Shown here: piece by piece, positions 11,501-23,500 of the stretch
Numbering within the stretch: the first letter of the stretch is position 1
Layout: each line of letters begins with the position of its first letter
Source of the DNA: Platanthera guangdongensis
Taxonomy: Eukaryota; Streptophyta; Magnoliopsida; Asparagales; Orchidaceae
Length of the DNA stretch: 64,000 nt
Direction of reading: 5' to 3'
Assembly (NCBI GenBank): GCA_039583875.1
Contig: CM077151.1
Coordinates: 120,595,047 to 120,659,046 of the forward strand
The notes under the pieces: model-generated
What the model was told of the DNA's origin: nothing
What the model saw: the letters and a program-made list of their open reading frames with translations, nothing else
Database searches by the model: none
Program-made: the position numbers and the translations under genes

Positions 11501-14500
11501 GGAAACATAACTAGATAGTGGATGTTTGGTGCAAGATCTGGTACCTTTTTGAAGGGTGATGGGAAGTTCATAAGGGTCTGTTGACAGAGCTAGCATTGGT
11601 GCAGGTGGCGTAGGATGAGCCTGTGTGTTATCACTGCTCTGTCTAGTGTACACCTATAAATCCTTTTCTTTATAAGGAGACTCCCCTTAATTAGAAGTCT
11701 CAGCAGTAGGTAAAGAATGTGAAGGAGGAATCGACAAGAGTAAAACAGGTGAGCTCACTTCACCCGTATATATGTGTTCCCCCTGAAGTGAGGGCATGCA
11801 ATAAAGTTTGGATTCACGAAATGAGATATCCATCGTGACAAAAGTCCTTTTAGTAGGGGATGATAACATTTATACCCCTTCTGAGTGGGAGAATAGCCAC
11901 TGAACACACATTTAAGAGCCCAAGGGTCAAGTTTGGACCTGCCTGGGGAGTGTATATGAGAGAAGCAGACACAACCAAACGTTTTAGGTGGTAGAGAGGT
12001 CGGTGTCACGCCCAAGGTAGTAAGAGGGGTTTGATGTCCCAGTACTGAAGAGGGCATGCGATTTATGAGATAGGCAACCCTGAGAACAGCAACCCCCAGT
12101 AGTATTTTGGGAGGTTCATAGTGAAGAGTAAGCAGCGAGCCACCTCTATGAGGTGACGGTTATTGTGTTCCGCAACTTCATTTTGAGAGGGAGAGTGGAC
12201 ACACGAGGTTTGATGCAGAATACCATTCACAGCAAGATAGACCTGCAATGGAGCGTTGATATACTCCTGACCATTATCACTGCAATGGAGGTCTTCAATA
12301 TGGGCTGAAAATTGAGTGGAAACCATGGCATGAAAATTTTGGAAGATAGAAACCACCTCATTTTTTGTTTTCATCAGATAAATCCAAGTTGTGCATGAGA
12401 AACAATCAATAAATGTAACAAACCAAAAACATCCAGAAATAGAGGCAACAGAGCATGACCCCCACATATCATAATGAATTATATGAAAATGAGTTGTACT
12501 AGGTAATGACACATAATTAACAGGAGTACGATAATGTTTGACAACAACACGGACGTCACAAACAAAGTTTTTAAAACATGAAGAAAAACCAAGACATAAA
12601 CGTTGCATGGTTGCAACGGAAGGGTGGCCAAGACGACGATGCCAGGTAAGCAAGGTAGAGGTCTGTGAAGAGTGGAGAGCTTGCGGTGGCGTAGCCTCTG
12701 AAGTGGAGTCAAACACGTACAAGCCATCCTTCATGCTACCAGAGCCAATCACCTGTCGTGTCTTCGAATCTTAAAAAACACAACGAGAAGAAAAAAAAGT
12801 AACAAAGCAGTGAAGAGAATTAGTCAAATGACTAACAGAGAGTAGACTATGGGTGAACTTTGGAACACGAAGAACATAGGATAAAGTGAGGGAAGAACAA
12901 AAAATGAAGCGCTTCACAGCAATGGAAGAGGACTCATTAGCAATGCTCACTTTATCCCTGCCTGAAAGAGGGGAATAAGATACAAAACCTGAAGCAGAAT
13001 CAGTCATGTGATGGGTTGCGCCAGAATCAATAATCAATTGAGTAGGACCAGTAGAAGCGGAGTTAGCACTCGAGGCACTAGTGTGGGCAAGGGCAGATGA
13101 TGGCATAGGGGCATCGACAGACTTAGTAGTACGGTCGTGCATCAAACGACGAAGGACCTGCATCTCTTCTGCTAAAAAGGAGGACTGGGAAGAACCACCA
13201 CCAAAAATCTCGGTCATGTGAGCAGAGTGAGGAGATCGGCCTAGAGCCCGACCATGACTGCAACCACCACAAGAAGTCGATCCACCTCGAGGAGGAAAGC
13301 CAAACTGGTGATCCCTATCTGTCGGCTTGGGCTTGAAATCACGAGGAGCGCGACTGCCAAACTGGGGCTGATGAGCCACAAGCGCAGATCCCTCTGGCTG
13401 GTTAGAGGTGGTCCAGGACTGTCGTCGATCAAACTCTTGTTGAACAATATTGTAAACCTCAGGAAGTGAGGGAATATGAACCCGCCCGAAGATCTGGAGT
13501 GTACTCTGATCAAAATCTCTATGCAACTCATGTAGGAACTCAAATACCTGATATCGATCTTCGCAATTCTTCAGCAAGAGGGCATTTGCATTGCACACCA
13601 TGACGAAATAGTCAAAATGATCGTACTCCTGATAGAGCTGGGTAAACTCAAGGTAATAGGCTGAATGAGGGCGATCCCCCAGATGAAGATTTTCGATCTT
13701 GCGACGAAGCATGAAGATTTGGGTCGCATTCCCCTTGCAGGAATAGGTAGACTCAGTGCGCTTCCATATGTCTGCAGCAGTATCCAGGAAGAGATAATTT
13801 CGTGCAATTGATTTCTGCATGAAGTTGATAAGCCATGACATGACAAGGGAGTTTTTTGACTCCCATTTAAGCGATGCAGTAGAAGTTGGAGCCGGAGCAG
13901 TGGTGGTGTCATTGATGTAGACAAAAAGATGTCAACTCTTCAGGGCAAGGGTAATAGAGCGGGACCAAGCCAAATAATTTGTGTCATCAAGGAGGATTGA
14001 TGTCGCCGCCCCGCTACCTCCACTTGATGACGATCCAGTTGCCGAGGCGCTACAGCATAAAGACCTTCGGAGCCATGACGACGCTAACGGAAGACAACGC
14101 TACAACCTCCGCCCGCGGCGTGCTAAGCCCGCTTGAAGACTATTTTTAATTAAAATATCATGCTCTAATTACTTTTATTGTTATATGTGAGAATATAAAA
14201 TTATTCCAAGCTTGGTTAATAATTTTATATGCATTTAGGGACTTTGTAGCTGTTATTTCCTGCACTTTCAGAGCACATTCATTTAGGGACTTGCAGAGCA
14301 CATTCTAGTCATTTAGGGACTTTGTAGCAGGGGGTGAAGTGACTTGCAAAAACTTATTGGCTGAACGAGGAGCGTAGACTAGGAACCGGGCACGGGGTCC
14401 CACTTATTGGATGGACCGTAATGAAGAACCTAATGACCGATCAGTACGTTCCCGCGTACCATCGCACACAGATGTTCGATGAGCTTGCCACCCTGAAGCA

Positions 14501-17500
14501 GGGCTCAAATTCGGTAGCTGAATATATGGGAGAGTTGAAGGACCGTATGGTGCGTTGTGATCTTAGGGAGAACCCCGAGGTCACCTTATCAAGATTTCGT
14601 AAGGGACTATCTTCCGATATCCAACGGAAACTCCTACGCTACGAACATACAGATTTGAACATAACTTTCAATGTCGCCCTCGACATTGAAAAACATTTAG
14701 CCTCTAAGGCTCACTCCCGTTATTCCAACTCAAAAGGAAAGTCCACACCTGGGGCATCCTCATCCACATATCAGGACAAAGGAAAGTTTCGGTCCAACGA
14801 GTCTAAATCGGTAGTTATCACGGCTAGGAATGCTAGGAATCCCGCCAGTGAGTGTATCCCCATAGGAAAGGTTAGTAAGTCCAATACAACGTGTTATGCT
14901 TGCGGTGTCCAGGGCCACTGTGCCTTTGAATGCCCAACTAAGACCAAGGCCATAGCCCTATTAGATTCGGCTACTGACCCCGCTGATCTACTTTACGAGG
15001 CCGTTGAAGAGAGTGATCCAGATGGAGTCCCTAGTGATTTGGAGGACGACTCCCCCCTTATGGTGATGCGTTGTATCTTGACTACTCCTCGCCCGCTAGA
15101 TGACTGGAAGAGGACGAATATATTTTCCTTGATTTTTAATAGTGGTGAGAAGTTGTGCAAGTTGTAAGTTGATCATTGATAGTGGTAGTTGTGTGAATGT
15201 CATTTCCGAAAATGCTGTTACACGTATGGCTCTGACCACACAGCCCCACCCAACTCCATATCAGGTAGCTTGGATCAACAAGGTTACCGTTCCGGTCACC
15301 AAGCGTTGTCTAGTGCCCCTATCATTCAAGTCCTATATAGATGAGGTGTGGTGTGATGTCCTCCCTATGGACGCTTGTCACGTGTTGTTAGGCCGCCCTT
15401 GGCTTTACGACCGCGATGTGACACACTTTGGGAGAGCCAACACGTACGAATTTAAATTTAACGGCAAGGTCATTACGTTGAGGCCGACTGTTCCAAAGGA
15501 GCCTGTAGGGCCGATTAAGGACACCACTGTTCCGGTTGAGAGAAAGGCGCTGAGTCTAGTGGGTAGGAAAGATTTTGTGAAGGATCCGTTTCTTGATGGA
15601 GTGATGTATGGACTCGTACTTATGAGTACGAGGGCTGATTCGGGAGTGATGGGTGATTTACCTAGGGGGCTACGGGTGTTGTTAGAAGAATATAAGGACG
15701 TTTACCTGAATGAGCTACCCTCGTCGTTACCACCGCTTCGGGATATACAGCATGCGATAGATCTTATCCCCGGTTCGTCCCTACCCAACCAGCCCCATTA
15801 TAGACTCCATCCCGCTGCCCATGAGGAACTACAGACCCAGATTGAGGACTTGGTAAAGTAGGGATTTATTCGGCCTAGTATGAGTCCATGTGCCGTTCTA
15901 GCCCTGCTTGCTCCCAAGAAGGATGGAACATGGCGGATGTGCGTTGATAGCCGTGCTATCAACAAGATTACCATTAAGTATAGGTTTCCTATCCCGCGTT
16001 TAGATGACCTCTTAGATGTCTTATCTAGCGCCACCATCTTTTCGAAGTTAGATTTACGGAGTGGGTATCACCAGATTAGGATCCGTGAGGGAGAGGAGTG
16101 GAAGACTGCGTTTAAATCTAAGGATGAATTATATTAGTGGCTTGTGATGCCCTTCGGGTTATCCAATGCTCCCAGCACCTTCTCCCGGATGATGACACAC
16201 ATCTTTCAGCCATACATGGGGAAGTTTGTGGTAGTTTATTTCGATGATATCCTAGTCTATAGCACCACCGTTGCCGAGCACATCTCCCACATACAGGTGA
16301 TTCTTTCCACCTTGCGGAAGGAGACATTATTTCTGAACTTTAAGAAGTGCACGTTCAATGTTCCTGAGGTAGAGTTCTTAGGTTATATAGTCGGGTCTGA
16401 GGGTATACGAGTTGACCCTGGAAAGGTTCAGGTGATAAGGGACTGGCCCGAACCCACTAGCCTATGAGAGGTGCGTAATTTTCATGGATTAGCAACTTTC
16501 TATCGTCGTTTCATACGGGACTTTAGTAGCATTATGGCTCCTATTAGTGATTGCATGAAAAAGGGTGAGTTTACATGGACGAAGTCCGCCACCTCTGCCT
16601 TCCAACATATAAAGAAGCTTATGACCGAGGCACCGGTGTTACGTCTACCTGACTTCACCAAAGTCTTTGAGCTTACATGCGATGCATCTGGGGTGGGAAT
16701 AGGAGGTTTCTTAAGTCAAGAAGGTCACCCAGTCAGTTACTTTAGTGAGAAGTTAGCGGGCGCCAAGTTGAATTATTCAAACTACGATAGGGAGTTTTAT
16801 GCTGTTGTTCGTTGTTTGCATCATTGGAGGCACTATCTTCTCTCCAAGGAATTTGCGATCCTCTCCGACCATGAAGCTTTGCGCTTCATAAACGGTCAGC
16901 ACAGAATCAGTCCTGAGACACGCTAAGTGGGTAGCCTTCTTGCAAGGACACACGTTTACTCTCAAGCACCTTAAGGGGTCTGATAATCGCATTGTCGATG
17001 CTCTTAGCTGCCTTACCCTATTGTTATCCACCATGCAAGTCCACGTTATAGGGTTCGAGCGCATTAAAGACGAATACGCCACTTGCCCGGATTTTCAAGA
17101 GATGTATCTATCCGCCCAGGACAGCTCTCCCGCGACTATTTCAGCCTTTACTCTTCGGGACGGTTATCTCTTTAGGCACGGAAAGTTGTGTATTCCGCGT
17201 TCCTCGTTACGACATCACATTATTTGGGAATTACATAGCGGCGGTTTGAGTGGGCACTTTGGGCGGGATAAAACTATTGCACTCGTTGAGGAGAAATTTT
17301 ATTGGCCTAAACTTAAGGCAATGGTTGGAGGAGTAGTGAGTAGTTGCCGTACATGTCAAGTCTCTAAGGGCACTAAATCTAATGTTGGGTTATACACCCC
17401 ACTACCCATCCCTTCCATATCATGGGAAGACGTTAGAATGGATTTCATTTTAGGTCTTCCCATCACCTTCCGACGTCACCGTTCTATTTTCATAGTTGTG

Positions 17501-20500
17501 GATAGGTTTTCTAAAATGGCGTATTTCCTTCTGTGTAGTAGAACTAACGATGCGTCTCACATTGCAAAATTATATTTTACTAATGTTGTTAGCCACCGTG
17601 GAGTACCGAAGACAATAGTCTCGGATAGAGATATCAAGTTTACGAGTTATTTCTGGAAAACGCTATGGATTTTAATGGGTACCAAATTATTGTTTTCCGC
17701 CGCCTATCATCCCCAAACCGATGGGCATACGGAAGTGGTTAATCGGATCTTGGGAAATCTTCTAAGATGTCTTGTAAGCGACCACAAAGGTACTTGGGAT
17801 TTACTTCTTCCCCATGTCCAATTAGCCTACAATAATTCCAAAAATAGGTCCACGGGTATATCTTCAAACGAGATTGTTCACGGGTACAAGGCCCCGGTGC
17901 CACTTAACTTGGTTCTGTTGCCCCCAGCGTACAAAGCAAGTCAGTTTGCACAATCCTTCGCCCAACACATTCAGGACCTACACGCACGTATACGGGCTAC
18001 CTTGGCTTCTCAATACGAGTCCTATCAAGCGCACGCTAATCTACATAGGAGAGTGTCACACTTTAAGGTTGGCGATCTGGTCTTAGTCTGGTTAGTTCCC
18101 GAACGACTGTCAGCTGGCACCGTTAAAAAGTTAGCACCAAAGCGCGCCGGCCCTTTTCGGATTATAAAGAAGCTAGGAGACAATGCTTTCGTTTTGGATT
18201 TGTCTGTTGATTTGGGTATCTCCCCCATTTTTAATGTCTCGGATTTGACGTTGTTTGTTTCGCCTCCACCTGAGTTGACTTCTTTGTCGTCTTCTCCTTC
18301 CACTGAACTTTCTAATGGGTTGGGGAGTGGTAGTTCGGATGATCTCTCTTTTACGGTCCCCACAGGTATCTCCTCGAATGATGAGTTGCATTCCTTTATT
18401 CCTACTGCTAACATGTTTCCCAGGTTTCCCAAGACATTCCTTACTCCAAATAGTATCCTGGCGGCTGAGCCACTTGTTACTCCTGATGGTGCTACCTACT
18501 GCTTCCTCGTCCGTTGGCGTGACCGCCCCCCTTCGGACGACTCTTGGGTCCTCGAGACGGAGCTTCGACGCTTGGATGCCGCTCTTCTCCATCGCTATCT
18601 CTTGGACCACGCATCCGAGATACGTGATTTTGAGTGGGGGAGGATTGATGTCGCCGCCCCGCTACCTCCACTTGATGACCATCCAGTTGCCGAGGCGGTA
18701 CATCATAAAGACTTTCGGAGCCATGACGACGCTAACGGAAGACAACGCTACAACCTCCGCCCGCGGCGTGCTAAGCCCGCTTGAAGACTATTTTTAATTA
18801 AAATATCATGCTCTAATTACTTTTATTTTTATATGTGAGAATATAAAATTATTCCAAGCTTGATTAATAATTTTATATTCATTTAGGGACTTTGTAGCAT
18901 TTATTTCCTGCACTTTAAAATACATTTGGTGTGTATTTAGCCGCCCGGATGGATGAGATTTTCATCTCCATCTTGGATGGTTAGATGTGTTTGTGTAACT
19001 CCTATATAAGGAGCCCCTTTTATGAGAATGAGAATTTAGAGAACAAAAAAAGAAAACCTACCCTCGTGAGAGAGTTTCGACCAAGGGAAATAACCCTAGC
19101 CGCCGCCCAAGGTGTGAAGTCGTCAGCCCCACCTTGCTTCCTCCTCCCTACCTCGGTGCGACTCCGGCATGGCTTCCTTCGATGCGACTCCATGGAAGAA
19201 GGTTGTAGCCCATTCGGTGCGACACCGGTGGATCCGTGGAGAGAGTGATTCTCTCACCTTATCTAGTGTGTTCATGAAAACGGGTTGGATAACTTCTCTT
19301 CCCTCATCCTTGTGATTTCTTGCTTAGTATTGTGTGGAGGATGAACTACCGTTGTTTCCGTGATTTTAATTACCATCGCTTGCCATTTCTGAAATTGATT
19401 TCATCGTTGATAAACTTCTATAATCCAGATCGGGTAGATCCTATTTGTTTGAGTGGATCTTGGCCTATAGCCAAGATTTTACTCTCAAAAAGGAGTGGCA
19501 ACCTTTATGTTCATTTGGGGAATCATCCAACTCTATTTCTCGATCGTTATTTTAGAGTCGATCCCTCCTTCTTGTGGTTTTATGTGCTGCGTTTGAGCCG
19601 ATCCGTGACGAGACGATAGATGCTTGTGTAGGTGCGGTAGGACTAAGGCGTGTTGGGCATGATAGTCTACTTTGTGTCTGTTTCGCTCTCCGAATGTCGG
19701 ACACTCGCTGCGTCACGGATTGTGGTAAGCTGCGAATAGAGGTGATCTTGACCAGCCCGGGTAGATCCAGCTGGGTCATGGGAGTACCAGAATCACTAAA
19801 CTCCGACATAGACACAAAAGAAACCAAACCGCCAAGAAGATTAAATAGGATAGAGGAGAACACCTCGTCAAGGAGAAGAAGAGCAAACAAACATCAAAGG
19901 AGGATTAAAAATCAGATCCATGACCATAATGAAAAACTCAGATTGAAGATTTGGAGACATTCAACTGTTGGAATTTCACAAAATTTGAGAGGGAGTATAA
20001 GGAGGGCAAAGCAAAACTTTTACCAAAGTTTTAGGGCAATTGGACCACGGAATACCCGTCCGGGGAAGAATCAGCGCCAATCGGCCGACATCCGGTCATG
20101 CACCGATCGGCGCTGGAAAAGGGCCCAAGCCCGCAGAGGGAGACAGAGAGAGAGGAGGAGAGGGGAAGGCGGCGACGGGAGCGGTGCGGGAGGAAAAAAC
20201 CGGTGACTGGGCATAATGGAGAGTTAGGGCCGAATTGCTTGCGGATGCAGAAGTCAGCCTACCTCTGATACCATGTCAAATTAGGGCTTCAATGAATCAT
20301 ATTCAAGGTAGGGGCCCCCTATTTATAGGGGAAAATACATTGAAATCAAAATTATAACCGATACGGTGTAACATCTTGCATTTTCGAATTTTATTAATGG
20401 CTAAAATATTAGGTCAGACTTTGTAAAGCTTAAAAAAGGCCAACTTATCTCCAGTTTAATATCTAAAAAATAACATATTGGTTGGAGTTTTATGGCGTTG

Positions 20501-23500
20501 GGTATCGTGAACGAATGCAAAATGGAGAAAGGCAAACAGGTTAAAAAATAAGGAATTTGTTAAGAATTTCATAATTAACTGAACTCTTGGTTGGAGTAAT
20601 TCTGAGATAGGTGATGTTGAACCCCAAATTGTCTTTGGAGAGATTGAGTAAAACCTTACATCAGAGAGAATGCTTAGAAGCTTATAGAAAACTCACGACT
20701 AATCCAAGAACCCTAAAGTTCATTCTCACAATCTCAATTTTGGTTGAAGGCATACGCAAGTTAGTTGTAGAGTTGGACTTTGGCTTTTTGATAGCAAAAA
20801 GGTTAGAGAATATACTTATGGGAGACAAAATAGAGAAAACTCTACTTAATTTTCACGTGATATATTTATGATCAGTATTGTATGCATTCGGGGGCATAGG
20901 ATAATTGATCCTCGCTAGAGCTCATTAAATTGTCTCCTATTTTTTATGATTTTCCTGCATTTATTTTTTCAACATATCATGTTCCTCAAATGCTTGAGAG
21001 ACATCGCTCCCTTCCTAACAATGCAATCCAGTACCACTAATGTTGATGGGAAAACCTCAGTTAAATGAAATTGAGGTGAATATAACAGAACTGGTGATGC
21101 ATATGAAAGTGAAGTATAGTGAATCCTCAATTAAATAAATAAAAGCAAAGGGTTCAATATGTGTTTCTGGACAATTAGGAATTAGCATAGTGCAAATAAA
21201 TTGAAGTGACCTAAATATTTCTTAGACTTATCATCATCAACAGACTTTTTAACCATTTGGGATCAACTGTTTAAATCATCATTTATATAACTATTTGTTA
21301 GACCATAAATTAGATAAATAAGGTGGCACCCTTTCCAGAGAGAAAGGGCTAGATTGTAAAACAAACAAAGAAGATTTGAAAAGGAAACCTGAGAATAAAG
21401 AAAGGTCCCAAGAACGGCAATCGCAGCTCCAAGAGCATTAATGGGTTGGATAGGCGTGTGGAAAATTATGATCGAAGAGACAATGACTGATATCCTCTTC
21501 ATCGTGTTTCCGATGCTAAATGTCAGTGGAGAGATTTCATCCAGTGACATGTATGAAAACTGATTGTACAAGTGGTAGAATACGCTTTGTGCTGCGACCC
21601 ACCTGCACCCACAAAGATTTCCATATACAATCAATCTTTAAAATTTGGAATGAGGAAGTGGTAAAATAAACAAGTTGACATGCAAAATAAAGTACTGTTA
21701 ATCATTAATCAGAATAAGTTACCAAAAAGGCCAGAAGAAACGTAGAAATAACCAGTTAGCAAAAGGAAATAGAATTTCAACAGGGCAAGCAAACAAGAAG
21801 CATAAAACAAGGACAGACTGACAAGAAGCTTGATAAGGAATCTGTGGTTAAAAATTAACATATTTACTTCAAATTTTAACAGTCATTATATTCTATGCAT
21901 CTGTAATTTTCTTAGAAGATAAATTTATAGTCATTCATTTACCATACGAATTGTAGACCAACTTGTGAAACGGCTGTCTGCCAACCTGCAGCCCATAACT
22001 GGGGCCCCTCAACAGCAATGGCAAACGGAGTGAGTATGATGAGGGACATGATAGAGAGACAAGCATAATAGTTCATCCCACTGACAGATTTCCCTTTCAT
22101 TCCTCTCTTGGAAAAAATATTCCGGAATACAAACGCAAGGTTTGATATCATCGCGCCCATAAATCCTGAAATAACATTAAATAGATCCAATCCATAAAGC
22201 TGCTTGCTTCAAGATGAAAATTACTTAGCTAAAATGACATGTACTGACTTATGGCTTAACATTTCAAGAGCTAAAATTAGGAATACTAATCATGAAGATT
22301 CAGTAAAGTTGCTTGAAACTAAAGAGTCATAACAAAAGCTATCCTGTTAAGAAATATGCTTTGAAAGAGAATGGTTCAAAAAGGAACAAAAAAGTTGGAA
22401 AGATGATGTCTAAATAAGAGGGGGAAATAATGTCACATCATATATGAGTAGTAGCTTTATTTTTTGGCGAATGATTTAGATGAAGGCTGCTTATCTACTA
22501 GGTTCTGGGTTCAAACCTCATATCAAGTTTGTTAGAGTTGATGGTTTCAGCTCAGATCAAGCGTTCATGAGTTTCATGCGGTCGTAACCGCTTGACCGGT
22601 GAAAATACGTCCCCTCAAACGGAGCCTAAGTCTGCTTCTACAAGGGAAGAACAAATTTCAAGAGTAGATGCATACCACGAAGTTTTCACATGATTGAATG
22701 GGCCATTGATTCATAGAAATTACTAGTTTGAAAAGCATTCTTCTAAGAAGAGTGTGAAAGGGGGATTTTTAAGATCCACATCATTATCATCATCATTGTC
22801 CATATCCCAATTATTTTAGGAAATAGTTTAGATCCACAAGAGAGTGGAATATAATCCAAGCCCGCATCAAAAGTAAGATTAATAATTATGTTCATACATC
22901 GCTCGATGATTGCCCAAATCTAAAGTGCAACTATTCAAGTGTGTATGTGTGTGTGCATGTGTATGTGTGTTACACTACTGATGGCAACCCGGTGCACAAA
23001 GCATCCCCGCACAGCGAGTGTCCGGGGAGGGTCCCATCACAAGGATGAAATGTGGGCAAATCTTACCTTACATTTTTGCAAGAGGCTGCATACACATAGA
23101 TAATTAATTAAAAATAAATGAGCCAATGTTTGAAATTCGAACTCCAAAATCAACCATTTTTCACTTGACTCAAACTTGTGAAGTTGAAACCAAAATAGTC
23201 AACTTCAAGTTGAGGTTGATCCACTCAAACTCGAGTACCCTTATGTGTTAGCTTAAGTTGATGGAATTTTGGGTATCATGTACTAAAGTACTGGTTCAAT
23301 AAGGCTTCCTTGTGTTCCATTGTCCTTACTGACAATGTTTTAGAACAGCATTAACAATTCAAAACTCTTTAAACCACGAAATCAAAGTTTCTTAGTCATT
23401 CCTACCGAATATGAAACAAATATTTTGAGAAAATGAGCTAAGGAAACTAAAACAAAAAAGTAGCCTTTAATCCAAGCATAAAACTCTATACTTGGCTCCA

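Larger units (their letters stand above)
13998..19740 (+). mobile_element. Chromovirus (Gypsy) nested in Copia-2
   Basis: A plus-strand Gypsy element with domain order gag, protease, RT, RNase H, integrase, chromodomain. The LTR start TGATGTCGCCGCC occurs at 13998 and again at 18646. The 5' copy matches only for about 270 bp, then runs into a scrambled junction and straight into the middle of gag, so most of the 5' LTR, the PBS and the N-terminal half of gag are deleted. The right end is placed near 19740 by where Copia-2 gag resumes. The target duplication is not clear (AGGAT on the left, a degraded match on the right). Confidence 0.85.
9786..20373 (-). mobile_element. Copia-2, degenerate element split by a chromovirus
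   Basis: Very short 100-bp LTRs at 9786-9885 and 20274-20373 differ at 8 positions, so this insertion is older than Copia-1. The direct repeat TCTTGCA abuts both ends (9779-9785 and 20374-20380); seven bases is longer than the usual 5-bp Copia duplication. PBS and PPT are present. The gag gene is interrupted near its N terminus by a Gypsy element on the opposite strand (13998 to about 19740). Without that insert the Copia is about 4.85 kb, a normal size. Confidence 0.9.
2596..21388 (-). other. GPT intron 4, inflated to 18.8 kb by retrotransposons
   Basis: The intron runs from donor GTTTCC (21388) to acceptor GCGGCAG (2596). It contains Copia-1 (5,162 bp) and Copia-2 (10,588 bp, including a nested chromovirus). 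Removing them leaves about 3.0 kb of intron. Both Copia elements are in the same orientation as the gene; the chromovirus is antisense to it. Confidence 0.7.

Noticed and set aside
21263..21388. Extension of GPT exon 4 into SQVSFSNLL...
   Set aside because: A GT donor follows LYSQ and the family ends SQAKQ or SQAKL, so the extension is intron.
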